From assembly GCA_017937095.1 (NCBI GenBank), contig JAGBEG010000007.1, forward strand, positions 248,001 through 312,000: a stretch of DNA of 64,000 nucleotides. Direction: 5' to 3'. The notes under the pieces were generated by a model. It did no database searches and was not told the DNA's origin. It saw only the letters and a list, made by a program, of their open reading frames with translations. A program made the translations under genes and the position numbers. The stretch is from Roseburia sp. GTDB lineage: Bacteria > Bacillota > Clostridia > Lachnospirales > Lachnospiraceae. Shown here piece by piece: positions 50,429-58,810 of the stretch (positions within the stretch are counted from its first letter, which is position 1; each line of letters starts with the position of its first letter).

Positions 50429-52766
50429 TTTTGGCGCGTTTTTCTTAAGTATCAGTCTGCTTCTGGCAAATGGGCTGCCGCTCGTGCAGGAGATTGTCTG
50501 GGCACTGCGAAACGGCGTACCCATGACAGGCATGGAGCAGGATTACCAGAATACCGCCGGATTCCGAAATCAGATGGAAGAATATCTGGCGGATTTTCTG
50601 GCGATGGCGGCTGGAGAAGAACCGGGAGCCTTCGGTTACGGAGGGTATTATGACTCGGATGTAGTCGTGGAAGATGGAATTTTAGAGAACTATATAACTT
50701 TGGCTGTAGAAGGCACGCAGACTTCGGGCGCTGATGTAAGCGGCGACGTCTTAGGCAGTCTTTTCGGAAACTCCGTCACAGCCACCGCGGTCGCTGAACA
50801 GAGTGCAGATGCCACTTCGGAGAATGGAGTGTATGGAACTTCGGATGGGAGCGCAGCGTCGGGCGGGGGCGCGCAAGGCTTGACGGACGCGCAGAAGAAG
50901 GCGGCAGCGGACAAATTTCACGAATCCATGTGCAAAGACCGCAATTTATTGTACCGCGTTTCCTATGACGGGGAAGTGCTCTATACCAATATGGCGGCGA
51001 CAAAATGGCGGATCTGGGGGGATAAGCTTCCGGACGGCTATAACTTTGCAATGCAATATCAGGGAAGCCATGTGAAGATAGAAAAGGACGGAAAGGAGAT
51101 CGACGTCTACGGCGACGGCTACTATGACGGCGGGGATGACTGGTATGTTCCGGGCTATCAGAATTTTACAGCGGATGAGGCGCTCAATAAGGCGGAGGTC
51201 GTGATGTTTGCCGCCGAGGAGCCCAGAAACTATACCAATATCAGGTATGGCAGAGGTACAAGCATCCAGTCGAGCAGTCTGTACTGGCTGTATGAAGATA
51301 CTGCGCAAAGCTGTGTCTGGCTGCACAGAAAAATTGCAGGGCTTGTTGTGGGAGCGGCGCTGTTTATCCTGTATCTGCGTATGCGCCGTGATAAAAGAGA
51401 GGCGGACGTTTGGATCGGAGCGATAACCGGGAAAATCTGGTTTGAGGTCAAGCTGCTTCTCTTTGCGGTGATCGTGGTGTTTGCAGGAATCTATACGGTG
51501 GTAGATGTCACGTACGGCTATGTCGGAAACGGCGTGTGGGGGTATGCGTATGAATCTTCTCTGGACAGCGCGAGATATCCCGTATTGCTGTTATTGCTGT
51601 GGAGTATCTATTTCGCGGTAAATGATATTCGAAGAAATCCGCATACCTTCTGGAGGGGACTTATCAGCCGGTTCGTCGGAGTCGCGGAGACGAAATCCCT
51701 GTCGTTGTCCTTTTCTAAGCGCATGGTGCGGCGGTTTGTGCTGGTGGTGCTTGTGGGAGTGCTCTGCGGGGTTGGCGCGGTGATTTTCGTCACCCTGAAT
51801 TATAATCATTTTTATCAATATACTGAGGCGTTGTACTGGGGGAGCGCGCTGCTTGCACTGACCGTTTTTGCGGGGATGGCCTGCTGGTATCTCGTTAAGA
51901 CGAAGCGGCAGGCAAAGGATTTGGATTTGCTTGTGGAGACGATTCACGTAATTCACGACGGCGATTACGGCGGAGACAATATGGGGACGAAAACAGCGCT
52001 GCCAGAGGATTCTGAACTTGCTGCTGCGGCTGCGGAGCTTGATGATATCCGAAACGGAATGGAGGCGGCAGTCGAGGAGCGCATGAAGAGTGAGCGGATG
52101 AAGGTGGAGCTGGTCGCAAATGTCTCGCATGATATCAAGACGCCGCTGACCTCGATTATCAGTTACATTCAGTTCTTAAAGCAGGAGGAGGATTTGCCGG
52201 AGCATGTGAAGGACTATATCCGTATTCTGGACGAGAAATCGGAGCGCTTAAATAACATGGTGCAGGACGTCTTCTCAGTCAGCAAGGCGGCGTCCGGGCA
52301 ACTTCCGGTCGAACTGGAGACGCTGGATTTTGGAAAGCTTCTGCGGCAGACCTTAGCGGACATGGCGGAGGAGATTGAGAGAAGCTCCGTGACGATCAAG
52401 GCACAACTGCCGGAGGCTCCGGTATACATCCGGGCGGACGGCAAGCGCATGTACCGGGTATTTCAGAATCTTGTACAGAATGCGCTGCGGTACTCACTGG
52501 ACGGCTCGCGGGTATTCTTAACGCTGCAGGAAAACGGCAGAACTGCGGCGGCGAGCATCAAGAATACGTCAAAGCAGGAATTGAGCGGCGATAAGGATTT
52601 TACGGAGCGCTTTGTGCGCGGCGACGAGAGCCGCACCGACGGCGGGAGCGGGCTGGGGCTTTCGATTGCGAGGAGCTTTACGGAGGCATGCGGCGGAGCA
52701 TTTCAGATTGAGACGATTGCGGATCTGTTCGTCGTGACGGTGGAGTTTGCGCGCGTGGAAGAATGA
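50391..52766 (+). CDS. Membrane sensor histidine kinase, VanS-like
   Basis: 791 residues if TTG 50391 is the start (AGGTGG upstream; no other in-frame start before the first span). One span at about 12-30, an extracytoplasmic region of about 280 residues, then five or six spans at about 315-505 (IAGLVVGAALFILYL; LLLFAVIVVFAGIYTVV; VLVVLVGVLCGVGAVIF). The kinase core has the phosphoacceptor His in NVSHDIKTPLTSIISYI, the N-box in LVQNALRYS and the G-box in GGSGLGLSIA. The many spans between sensor and core are more than in VanS and are unusual. Confidence 0.88.
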   Translation: MVIKSRKWKSIISFGAFFLSISLLLANGLPLVQEIVWALRNGVPMTGMEQDYQNTAGFRNQMEEYLADFLAMAAGEEPGAFGYGGYYDSDVVVEDGILENYITLAVEGTQTSGADVSGDVLGSLFGNSVTATAVAEQSADATSENGVYGTSDGSAASGGGAQGLTDAQKKAAADKFHESMCKDRNLLYRVSYDGEVLYTNMAATKWRIWGDKLPDGYNFAMQYQGSHVKIEKDGKEIDVYGDGYYDGGDDWYVPGYQNFTADEALNKAEVVMFAAEEPRNYTNIRYGRGTSIQSSSLYWLYEDTAQSCVWLHRKIAGLVVGAALFILYLRMRRDKREADVWIGAITGKIWFEVKLLLFAVIVVFAGIYTVVDVTYGYVGNGVWGYAYESSLDSARYPVLLLLLWSIYFAVNDIRRNPHTFWRGLISRFVGVAETKSLSLSFSKRMVRRFVLVVLVGVLCGVGAVIFVTLNYNHFYQYTEALYWGSALLALTVFAGMACWYLVKTKRQAKDLDLLVETIHVIHDGDYGGDNMGTKTALPEDSELAAAAAELDDIRNGMEAAVEERMKSERMKVELVANVSHDIKTPLTSIISYIQFLKQEEDLPEHVKDYIRILDEKSERLNNMVQDVFSVSKAASGQLPVELETLDFGKLLRQTLADMAEEIERSSVTIKAQLPEAPVYIRADGKRMYRVFQNLVQNALRYSLDGSRVFLTLQENGRTAAASIKNTSKQELSGDKDFTERFVRGDESRTDGGSGLGLSIARSFTEACGGAFQIETIADLFVVTVEFARVEE

Positions 52767-52807
52767 GAAACGATGAGGTGCAGCGGGAGAAGAATACAGC
52801 AAAAAAG

Positions 52808-52851
52808 CGGACAGGTGCGGTCTATGGAAAGAGACGCCCTGTCCGTTTTTT
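52808..52851 (+). terminator. Terminator after the kinase gene
   Basis: CGGACAGG (52808-52815) pairs with CCTGTCCG (52838-52845), flanked by an A-run and TTTTTT. The 22-base loop has its own GTCT/AGAC pairing. Confidence 0.8.
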
Positions 52852-53012
52852 AAGATTTCCTTAAAACGATACTAATTTATCGTAAAACGATAAAAAACTA
52901 TTGAAATATAGAAAATTCTGGATATAATAAAAGAAAAACAATAAAAGAAAAACGGCGGTATGGCAGGGCGGACATACAAACGACAATGTTATACTGCGGA
53001 AATGAGGGAGAT

Positions 53013-53492
53013 ATGAATCAGAAGCAGGTGTCAATTTGGCTGAAGGGAATTACGGTTGCAATCGCAATTATGGGGCTTTTATTCTTTTTTCTGGTGATGC
53101 CGTATATGGCGCATGATATAGCGGAGTCCTATCCCGAGGCGGCATATTTATTCTGGCCGGGGATGATTTACGGATGGGGAATCGGCGTCATCTGTTATGC
53201 GATTCTCTGGCAGTTCTGGAAGGTGTGCGTGGAAATCGGGCGGGACAATTCGTTTTCAAAGGAAAATGCAACTTCGTTTGTAAACATCAGCCGTCTGGCC
53301 GTCATCATGGCGGCGGTATGGTTTTGCGGCATCGTGTTTCTGGCGGTCGTCCATTGCCTTGGTCCGGCATATCTGATTTTTATGATACTATTGATTTTTG
53401 TCTGCGTTGTGCTCGCGGTGCTCGCCGCAGCGTTGTCGCATCTGATTTATAAGTCTTATGAATTGAAGCAGGAGCAGGATCTGACAATATAG
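53013..53492 (+). CDS. DUF2975 membrane protein
   Basis: 159 residues, four membrane spans (ITVAIAIMGLLFFFLVMPYMA; YGWGIGVICYAILWQFW; RLAVIMAAVWFCGIVFLAVVH; FMILLIFVCVVLAVLAAALSHLIY). The order and the segment GRDNSFSKENATSFVNIS are typical of DUF2975. GAGGGAG precedes ATG 53013. Such genes regularly sit before a small YozG-type XRE regulator, as here. The function is unknown. Its last codons and stop are part of a 43-bp tandem repeat. Confidence 0.85.
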   Translation: MNQKQVSIWLKGITVAIAIMGLLFFFLVMPYMAHDIAESYPEAAYLFWPGMIYGWGIGVICYAILWQFWKVCVEIGRDNSFSKENATSFVNISRLAVIMAAVWFCGIVFLAVVHCLGPAYLIFMILLIFVCVVLAVLAAALSHLIYKSYELKQEQDLTI

Positions 53493-53588
53493 GTGTGGAA
53501 AGAGGCAGGCTTAGAAGAGGGATCTGACAATATAGGCGGAGAAAGAGGCAGGCTTAGAAGAAGGATCTGACAATACAGACGGGAAAGA
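53478..53588 (+). repeat. 43-bp tandem repeat covering the DUF2975 stop codon
   Basis: Units 53478-53520 and 53521-53563 begin GATCTGACAATATAGG and share AAAGAGGCAGGCTTAGAAGA; a partial third unit starts at 53564. The first unit encodes the final residues DLTI and the stop of DUF2975, so the gene's end has been copied into the intergenic space. Confidence 0.85.
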
Positions 53589-53603
53589 AGCGGGGAAAGA
53601 AAA

Positions 53604-53816
53604 ATGGCAATCAGAATTAATGTGGATGTCATGCTTGCAAAGCGCAAGATGAGCGTGACAGAGCTATCCGAAAAGGTCGGGATCACGATGGCGAATATTT
53701 CTATTTTAAAAAACGGGAAAGCAAAAGCCATCCGAATAGATACATTGGACAAAATCTGCCGGGCATTGAACTGTCAGCCCGGCGATATCTTAGAGTATGT
53801 ACCGGAGGAGGATTGA
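53604..53816 (+). CDS. Small XRE-family (YozG-like) transcriptional regulator
   Basis: 70 residues forming one helix-turn-helix domain: MSVTELSEKVGITMANISILKNGKAKAIRIDTLDKICRALN is the usual Xre/Cro core. The C-terminus CQPGDILEYVP is shared by YozG-like proteins. GGGGAAAGAAAA precedes the start. The gene lies between DUF2975 and a DUF4173 gene whose start follows its stop by two bases, so it probably regulates this membrane-protein operon. Confidence 0.9.
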   Translation: MAIRINVDVMLAKRKMSVTELSEKVGITMANISILKNGKAKAIRIDTLDKICRALNCQPGDILEYVPEED

Positions 53817-53818
53817 CG

Positions 53819-55594
53819 ATGGACGGAAATTTTCAGATGAATTGTGAAGGGCAGCGAAAATCACAGGAGCAGATGCGCGCATATGAAGAGCAGGGACAAA
53901 GAAGGGCACAGGAGCAGATGCGCGCATATGAAGAGCAGGGACAGAGAAGGGCACAGGAGCAGATGCGTGCATATGAAGACCAGGGACAAAGAAGGGCACA
54001 GGAGCAGATGCGCGCATATGAAGAGCAGGGACAGAGAAGGGCACAGGAGCAGATGCGCGCATACGAGGAGCAGGAGAGGCGAAGAAAAGAGCAGATGCTT
54101 ATATACGGACAGCAGATGCGCGAAAGGCAGGAGGAAGAGGAACGGGAAAAGAAAAAGGGCGCGTCCGTTTTTGGAAAGCTTGGCGCGGCAAGTCTCGTTT
54201 ATACACTGATTTATACAATATGTCTCTATAAGAATACGATGGGGATCGCCGTGGTGCTCTGGGTGGCTGCCTGCATCGGCTATGCGTATACGGTGTTTCG
54301 TATGTTCGGCATCCGTGAAAAGAGGGACAGCATTTTCCCTGTAATCGTGATGGGACTCCTCGGAGTCTCCACATTTTTGACGGGAAATCAGTGGATTGTC
54401 GGGATGAATTACGCCATGATTTTTATACTACTTGTGGCGCTATTGCTTCACAATTTTGCGCAGGATAACGGTTGGGATTTTGGCAAATACGCAAAAGAGA
54501 TGCTGGTTGCGGTTTGCGGGGCAATCGGAGCAGTCGGCAAGCCGTTTACAGATGGGAGCGCGTTTTATCGGAGCAGACGAAAAAGCGGAAATAAGAATGG
54601 CGTCTATATTCTGATTGGAATCGGCGCGGCAGTTCCCTGCCTGCTGTTTCTCGGTACAATGCTGGTGTCGGCGGATATGGTCTTTGCGGATATGGTGAGC
54701 AGATTCTTTATGCAGTTTAAAGTTCCTGCGAGGGCGTTCGGCGTTATTTTTATGCTGTGCTTTGGCTTTTTCTCTTCTTACTGCGGCGTGCGGTATGTGG
54801 AGGCGCACGCTGCGGCAATTGCCCCGGAGGAGAAGAAAAGCGGGCAGCCCCTTATCGCGATTGCATTTACCGCGCCGATTGCGCTGCTTTATATTGTCTT
54901 TTCCGTCATTCAGATTGTATACCTTTTTGTGGGCGGAATGCAGCTCCCGGAGGGCGTGACCTACGCGGAGTATGCCAGAAAAGGATTTTTCCAGCTATTG
55001 TTTGTCTGTGCAGTCAATCTGGTACTGGTGCTTGTGATCCAGAAGTATTTCGGGGAGAATCTCATGTTGAAAATACTGCTTCTGGTGATTTCCGGTTGTA
55101 CGTTTGTTATGACGGCATCAAGTGCATGCCGGATGGCGCTCTATATCACGGCATATCAGCTTACGTTTTTAAGGGTATCTGTGCTTGTGGCGCTGGCGGT
55201 CATTGCGCTTTTGCTGGCGGGAGTCGTCGCAAAAATTCTGGCGTCCGGCTTTCCTCTCTTCCGGTATGGGATTGCTGTGGTCTGCGTTGTGTATCTGGCA
55301 TTTTCCTTTTCACATGTGGACTATTTTATCGCTTCCTATAATCTGTCGCATCCTGTCGCTGGTGGGTCGGACAGAACCGAAAGTGTGGATTACGGATATC
55401 TTTATAAGCTTTCCACAGATGCGGCGCCGGCAATCGAGCGCTATATAAGGGCGCAGGAGCGCGCTGGAAAGGAGGAAGAACTGCCGGAGTGGTATAAGCT
55501 GTATTGTATGGAGCAGAAAGATGTGATGGAAAATATCACGCTGCGCAATTTTAATTTATCGCATTATATCGCAAGCCGGCTGCTGGGAGAGTAG
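53819..55594 (+). CDS. DUF4173-type membrane protein with an N-terminal repeat coiled coil
   Basis: 591 residues. Residues 16-90 are five copies of a 15-residue unit (EQMRAYEEQGQRRAQ), very rich in Gln, Arg and Glu, continuing as charged coil to about 118. About ten membrane spans fill 125-490, with WDFGKYAKEMLVAVCGAIGAV and DMVFADMVSRFFMQF as in DUF4173. The soluble end has LPEWYKLYCMEQKDVMENITLRNFNLS. GGAGGAGG lies seven bases before ATG 53819. A 15-residue period suits a right-handed (15/4) coil. The function is unknown; the domain is often linked to XRE and DUF2975 genes. Confidence 0.82.
   Translation: MDGNFQMNCEGQRKSQEQMRAYEEQGQRRAQEQMRAYEEQGQRRAQEQMRAYEDQGQRRAQEQMRAYEEQGQRRAQEQMRAYEEQERRRKEQMLIYGQQMRERQEEEEREKKKGASVFGKLGAASLVYTLIYTICLYKNTMGIAVVLWVAACIGYAYTVFRMFGIREKRDSIFPVIVMGLLGVSTFLTGNQWIVGMNYAMIFILLVALLLHNFAQDNGWDFGKYAKEMLVAVCGAIGAVGKPFTDGSAFYRSRRKSGNKNGVYILIGIGAAVPCLLFLGTMLVSADMVFADMVSRFFMQFKVPARAFGVIFMLCFGFFSSYCGVRYVEAHAAAIAPEEKKSGQPLIAIAFTAPIALLYIVFSVIQIVYLFVGGMQLPEGVTYAEYARKGFFQLLFVCAVNLVLVLVIQKYFGENLMLKILLLVISGCTFVMTASSACRMALYITAYQLTFLRVSVLVALAVIALLLAGVVAKILASGFPLFRYGIAVVCVVYLAFSFSHVDYFIASYNLSHPVAGGSDRTESVDYGYLYKLSTDAAPAIERYIRAQERAGKEEELPEWYKLYCMEQKDVMENITLRNFNLSHYIASRLLGE
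53866..54090 (+). repeat. Five 45-bp tandem repeats coding for the 15-residue coil
   Basis: Units start with GGAGCAGATGCG at 53866, 53911, 53956, 54001 and 54046. The first four are almost identical, the fifth diverges in its second half. The near-identity at DNA level means recent expansion or active homogenisation, and copy number may vary between strains. Confidence 0.92.
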
Positions 55595-55599
55595 ATATT

Positions 55600-55935
55600 A
55601 TGGGGAAGAGAGGAAGAAGCATTTGGTGTGTATCTGCCGTTTTATTGGGAGCGGTATTCTTAGGCGGCTGGCTTTTGGTACAGCCGGGAAAAATTCGTTA
55701 CCGAAATGCAAAAGAGGCAGAGTGGAATGAGACGGAACTTGTCATGGACGGCAGGAGCTACATCTTTTATGGAGCGCTAGAGCAGGATACGAAGCGAAAG
55801 AAGCTGATCGCATATGCCAAAGATGAGGAGGGGTATTATTGGGAGTTCTACTCTGTTTCGGGAAAGGGGGAGGAGTGGCTGATCGCGACGCGCAGGGTTA
55901 TCATGGGGGATACATTTTTATTGAAAGAAAATTGA
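55600..55935 (+). CDS. Small membrane-anchored hypothetical protein
   Basis: 111 residues, not recognised. A basic start and one membrane span (SIWCVSAVLLGAVFLGGWLLV, residues 7-27) put the rest outside the cell: ELVMDGRSYIFYGALEQ, YAKDEEGYYWEFYSVSGKG. It follows the DUF4173 gene by five bases and is probably its operon partner. Confidence 0.7.
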   Translation: MGKRGRSIWCVSAVLLGAVFLGGWLLVQPGKIRYRNAKEAEWNETELVMDGRSYIFYGALEQDTKRKKLIAYAKDEEGYYWEFYSVSGKGEEWLIATRRVIMGDTFLLKEN

Positions 55936-55937
55936 AA

Positions 55938-55977
55938 AAAAGGTGCTATTTTGGAGACGATCGGAATAGCACCTTTT
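55938..55977. terminator. Bidirectional terminator between convergent genes
   Basis: AAAAGGTGCTATT and AATAGCACCTTTT pair over 13 bp around a 14-base loop, with A and T runs on both sides. It serves the small membrane gene on the plus strand and the Rpn gene on the minus strand. Confidence 0.85.
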
Positions 55978-55999
55978 CTGTGCCGGGAATGGGTGCAGT

Positions 56000-56926
56000 C
56001 TAATGTGCCTGCTGAAACATGAGCTCTTCCAACTGCTTTTTCAACAGAGCAATCTCTGCGTCTTTTTCGAGAAGCGCAGATTCTTTTTCGAAAATCAGAG
56101 AGTCTTTCTCGGAAATCACCGAATCTTTTTCTGCGATAATTTTTTCGATTTCTTTTTCATGCTGTTTTTCAATGATATCAATATCAAGCAACAGGGATTC
56201 ATCCGTCATCTCGTTCAACTCCTCCATTTCTTCATAATGAGAGTAGATATGGTCGTATAACTGTTGTGTCAGGCGGCGAAGCCGTCTGGCATCATCCTCT
56301 GTGATATTCCCATACAGAAGATTTTGATTGATACTACCGATTATATCATTTTGAATCAGATTTTTCAACGCCGCAAGATTCGCGGAGGAGCGTTCCTTTT
56401 TCATGGCATCCCGAAGTTTTAAAAGTTCAAATGGAATGAGGATGATCATTTTTTTCTGAGTCAGTTCCTGCGGGCTGATTTCCAGATATTTAAAGGTTGA
56501 GACTTCATAGAGAAAGGTACCCTGCGTGCCAAAGTCCAGAGTCAGCCGATAACTGTCCGGTGCAGGTGTCCGCGTATAAAGATAAATGATTTTGGGTTCG
56601 GGAAAATGAAGCGTGCCACAAAAGGCATCTTTTTCGAGGTTTCTTAGAGAATGGGCATAACCGTAATCAAAGACGCGGAAAATAATAGATTCATCTTGGG
56701 TCATCTGGGCTTCCAGATGATAGCTGTCACGCCCATTGATCGTTATGATGGTATCCGCCAGAATGCGCCGTAAGGTATCGTCTTCGAACTCTGTCCAGTT
56801 GTAGGCAATACTGCTGTCTGACGGATAGTGTGTGTCAAAAAGCCCGTTGATCAGGTTGACGATTGCAGTGGAAGAGAGTGTAAGAATTTTCTTGAAAATT
56901 TTGTCGTAGATTTGGTAAATTGCCAT
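56000..56926 (-). CDS. Rpn/PD-(D/E)XK nuclease-family protein with heptad tail
   Basis: 308 residues. The start MAIYQIYDKIFKKIL, the Asp in LADTIITINGRDSYHLEAQ with its ExQ ending, and IIYLYTRTPAPDSYRL are those of the Rpn/transposase_31-like PD-(D/E)XK family. A long C-terminal coil ends the protein, with seven-residue repeats such as EKDSVIS, EKDSLIF and EKESALL at about 260-300. ATG 56926 has AAGGAGGT in ideal position. Such proteins are single-stranded or structure-specific nucleases of uncertain role, common in many copies in Lachnospiraceae. Confidence 0.82.
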   Translation of the reverse strand: MAIYQIYDKIFKKILTLSSTAIVNLINGLFDTHYPSDSSIAYNWTEFEDDTLRRILADTIITINGRDSYHLEAQMTQDESIIFRVFDYGYAHSLRNLEKDAFCGTLHFPEPKIIYLYTRTPAPDSYRLTLDFGTQGTFLYEVSTFKYLEISPQELTQKKMIILIPFELLKLRDAMKKERSSANLAALKNLIQNDIIGSINQNLLYGNITEDDARRLRRLTQQLYDHIYSHYEEMEELNEMTDESLLLDIDIIEKQHEKEIEKIIAEKDSVISEKDSLIFEKESALLEKDAEIALLKKQLEELMFQQAH

Positions 56927-57181
56927 AGAACCTCCTTGATAGAAATGTAACAAAAGTGATAATGCGACCAAACGGTCAGAAAAACAGATACAAAGAAGTA
57001 TTACAAAAGAATTAATTAAGATAAAAAGATGATAACACAATGTGAGAAATACTACAAGAATAAAATAAATTTATGTACTATGAAAAAAACAACCGACCCT
57101 CTTGAAATTCTATACAGATAATATATAATATTTAAAATGGTTAAAAAATTAACAAAAAGAAAAGGGGCGAGGTAAAACACG

Positions 57182-58630
57182 ATGTATGCTGACGAAAATG
57201 TGATCCGAATCAAACATGATGTACTCTATGAGGTGGCAAAACTGGCATTTGCCGGAGAGCTCGAGGAGAAGAGGGATAATATCGCAATGAGCTTGATCCC
57301 TGGTCCGACACCGCAGTTTCGCTGTTGTATCTATAAAGAGAGGGAGATTATCCGGCAGAGAGTGCGTCTGGCAGAGGGGAAGGCTCCGGGAGCCATCGAT
57401 GACGGGAATGTTATTCAGGTCATCAGCTCCGCGTGCGAGGATTGTCCGATCTCCAGTTATACGGTAACGGAGAATTGCCAGAACTGTATCGGAAAAGCGT
57501 GTATCAACGCATGTAAGTTCGGCGCGATCGAACCGGGAAGAGACCGTTCACATATCGATCCTGCGAAATGTAAGGAGTGCGGCAAGTGTGCGCAGGCCTG
57601 TCCGTACAATGCGATCGCACACTTAAAGAGACCGTGTAAGTTCAGTTGCCCGGTCAATGCGATTACATACGATGAGCACGGTATTTCCGTCATCGACAAG
57701 AATAAATGCATCCGCTGCGGCAAGTGTATTCACAGTTGTCCGTTCGGCGCTATCGGTTCCAAGACATTTATCGTACAGGTCATTGATGCAATCAGATCCG
57801 GCAAGCACGTGTATGCAATGGCGGCGCCCGCGACGGAAGGCCAGTTCGGCGATGACATCACAATGGCGAGCTGGAAGAAGGCGATGAAGGAAGTCGGCTT
57901 TACCGATTTCTTCGACGTAGGACTCGGCGGTGATATGACGGCAGCTTATGAGGCGGAAGAGTGGGCAGAGGCATATAAGGACGGTAAGAAGAAGGTTACT
58001 TCCTGCTGTCCGGCATTCGTGAATATGGTGCGTCTGCATTATCCGGAGCTGGCTGAGTGCGTATCCACGACCGTATCCCCGATGTGCGCGGTATCGCGTC
58101 TCATCAAGGCAAGAGATCCGGAGGCAGTGACGGTATTTATCGGACCGTGTCTTGCGAAGAAGTCAGAGGTCGTAGACCAGAAGATTCCGGGCAATGCAGA
58201 TTACGTTCTGACCTACAGCGAGATTCGTGCAATCATGAAAGCGAAGAGCGTTGTCTTAGAGCCGTGCGCAAACGATGATCAGATCGCATCCACATTTGGC
58301 AAGCGGTTTGCAAATTCCGGCGGCGTAACCGCTGCGGTACTGCAGAGCTTAAAGGAGTCCGAGGACGAGATCGATGCAAAGGTATGTGTTGCAAACGGTG
58401 CGGCAGAGTGTAAGAAGGCGCTTCTTCTGCTCAAGGCGGCAAGACTTCCGGAGGACTTCATCGAGGGTATGGCGTGCGAGGGCGGCTGTGTCGGCGGACC
58501 GAGCGCATACAACGATCAGTTCTCTTCCAAGAAGAACCGCGATGCGTTGATTTCCCAGGCGGACGGACGCGGCATCCACGAGAACCTTGGCAATTATGAT
58601 ATGGACAGCTTTTCCATGCACCGCGACTAG
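57182..58630 (+). CDS. [FeFe] hydrogenase, group B-like
   Basis: 482 residues. Three ferredoxin-like sections come first (CEDC/CQNCIGKACINAC; CKECGKCAQACP; CIRCGKCIHSCP), then the H-cluster domain: L1 TSCCPAFVNMV, L2 GPCLAKKSEV and L3 GMACEGGCVGGP. The L1 and L3 variants and the short length are those of group B monomeric [FeFe] hydrogenases of gut Clostridia, not of the bifurcating HydABC type. It should produce or use H2 with ferredoxin in the cytoplasm. GGGGCGAGG precedes the start. The genes for H-cluster maturation (hydEFG) are not in the window. A 22-bp tandem repeat begins within the last codons. Confidence 0.88.
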   Translation: MYADENVIRIKHDVLYEVAKLAFAGELEEKRDNIAMSLIPGPTPQFRCCIYKEREIIRQRVRLAEGKAPGAIDDGNVIQVISSACEDCPISSYTVTENCQNCIGKACINACKFGAIEPGRDRSHIDPAKCKECGKCAQACPYNAIAHLKRPCKFSCPVNAITYDEHGISVIDKNKCIRCGKCIHSCPFGAIGSKTFIVQVIDAIRSGKHVYAMAAPATEGQFGDDITMASWKKAMKEVGFTDFFDVGLGGDMTAAYEAEEWAEAYKDGKKKVTSCCPAFVNMVRLHYPELAECVSTTVSPMCAVSRLIKARDPEAVTVFIGPCLAKKSEVVDQKIPGNADYVLTYSEIRAIMKAKSVVLEPCANDDQIASTFGKRFANSGGVTAAVLQSLKESEDEIDAKVCVANGAAECKKALLLLKAARLPEDFIEGMACEGGCVGGPSAYNDQFSSKKNRDALISQADGRGIHENLGNYDMDSFSMHRD

Positions 58631-58699
58631 CGGGGCGTTGCATCGCGACTAGCGGGGCGTTGCATCGCGATTAGCGGGGCGTTGCATCGCGACTAGCGG
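58623..58699 (+). repeat. 22-bp tandem repeat covering the hydrogenase stop codon
   Basis: GCGACTAGCGGGGCGTTGCA plus TC is repeated at 58623, 58645 and 58667 (the last with one change), with a partial fourth copy from 58689. The first unit holds the final Asp codon and the TAG stop, so each copy repeats the gene's end. Confidence 0.9.
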
Positions 58700-58715
58700 G
58701 GCATAGGAGCGTTAG

Positions 58716-58754
58716 AAAGAGGAAACATGACTTTCATGTTTTCCTCTTTTTTTT
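58716..58754 (+). terminator. Terminator after the hydrogenase gene
   Basis: AAAGAGGAAACATGA pairs with TCATGTTTTCCTCTTT (one bulged T) around a three-base loop, followed by a long T-run. Confidence 0.88.
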
Positions 58755-58810
58755 GTGCGTGAAATCTGATAGAATACTTGATACTGAAAGAGTAAAGAGG
58801 GAGCGAATAT

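Noticed and set aside
53866..54090. CRISPR array
   Set aside because: The repeats are directly adjacent without spacers and lie in frame inside a coding region.
56000..56926. Insertion sequence with transposase
   Set aside because: The gene is of the Rpn family, which is sometimes called transposase, but no terminal inverted repeats or target duplications are visible.
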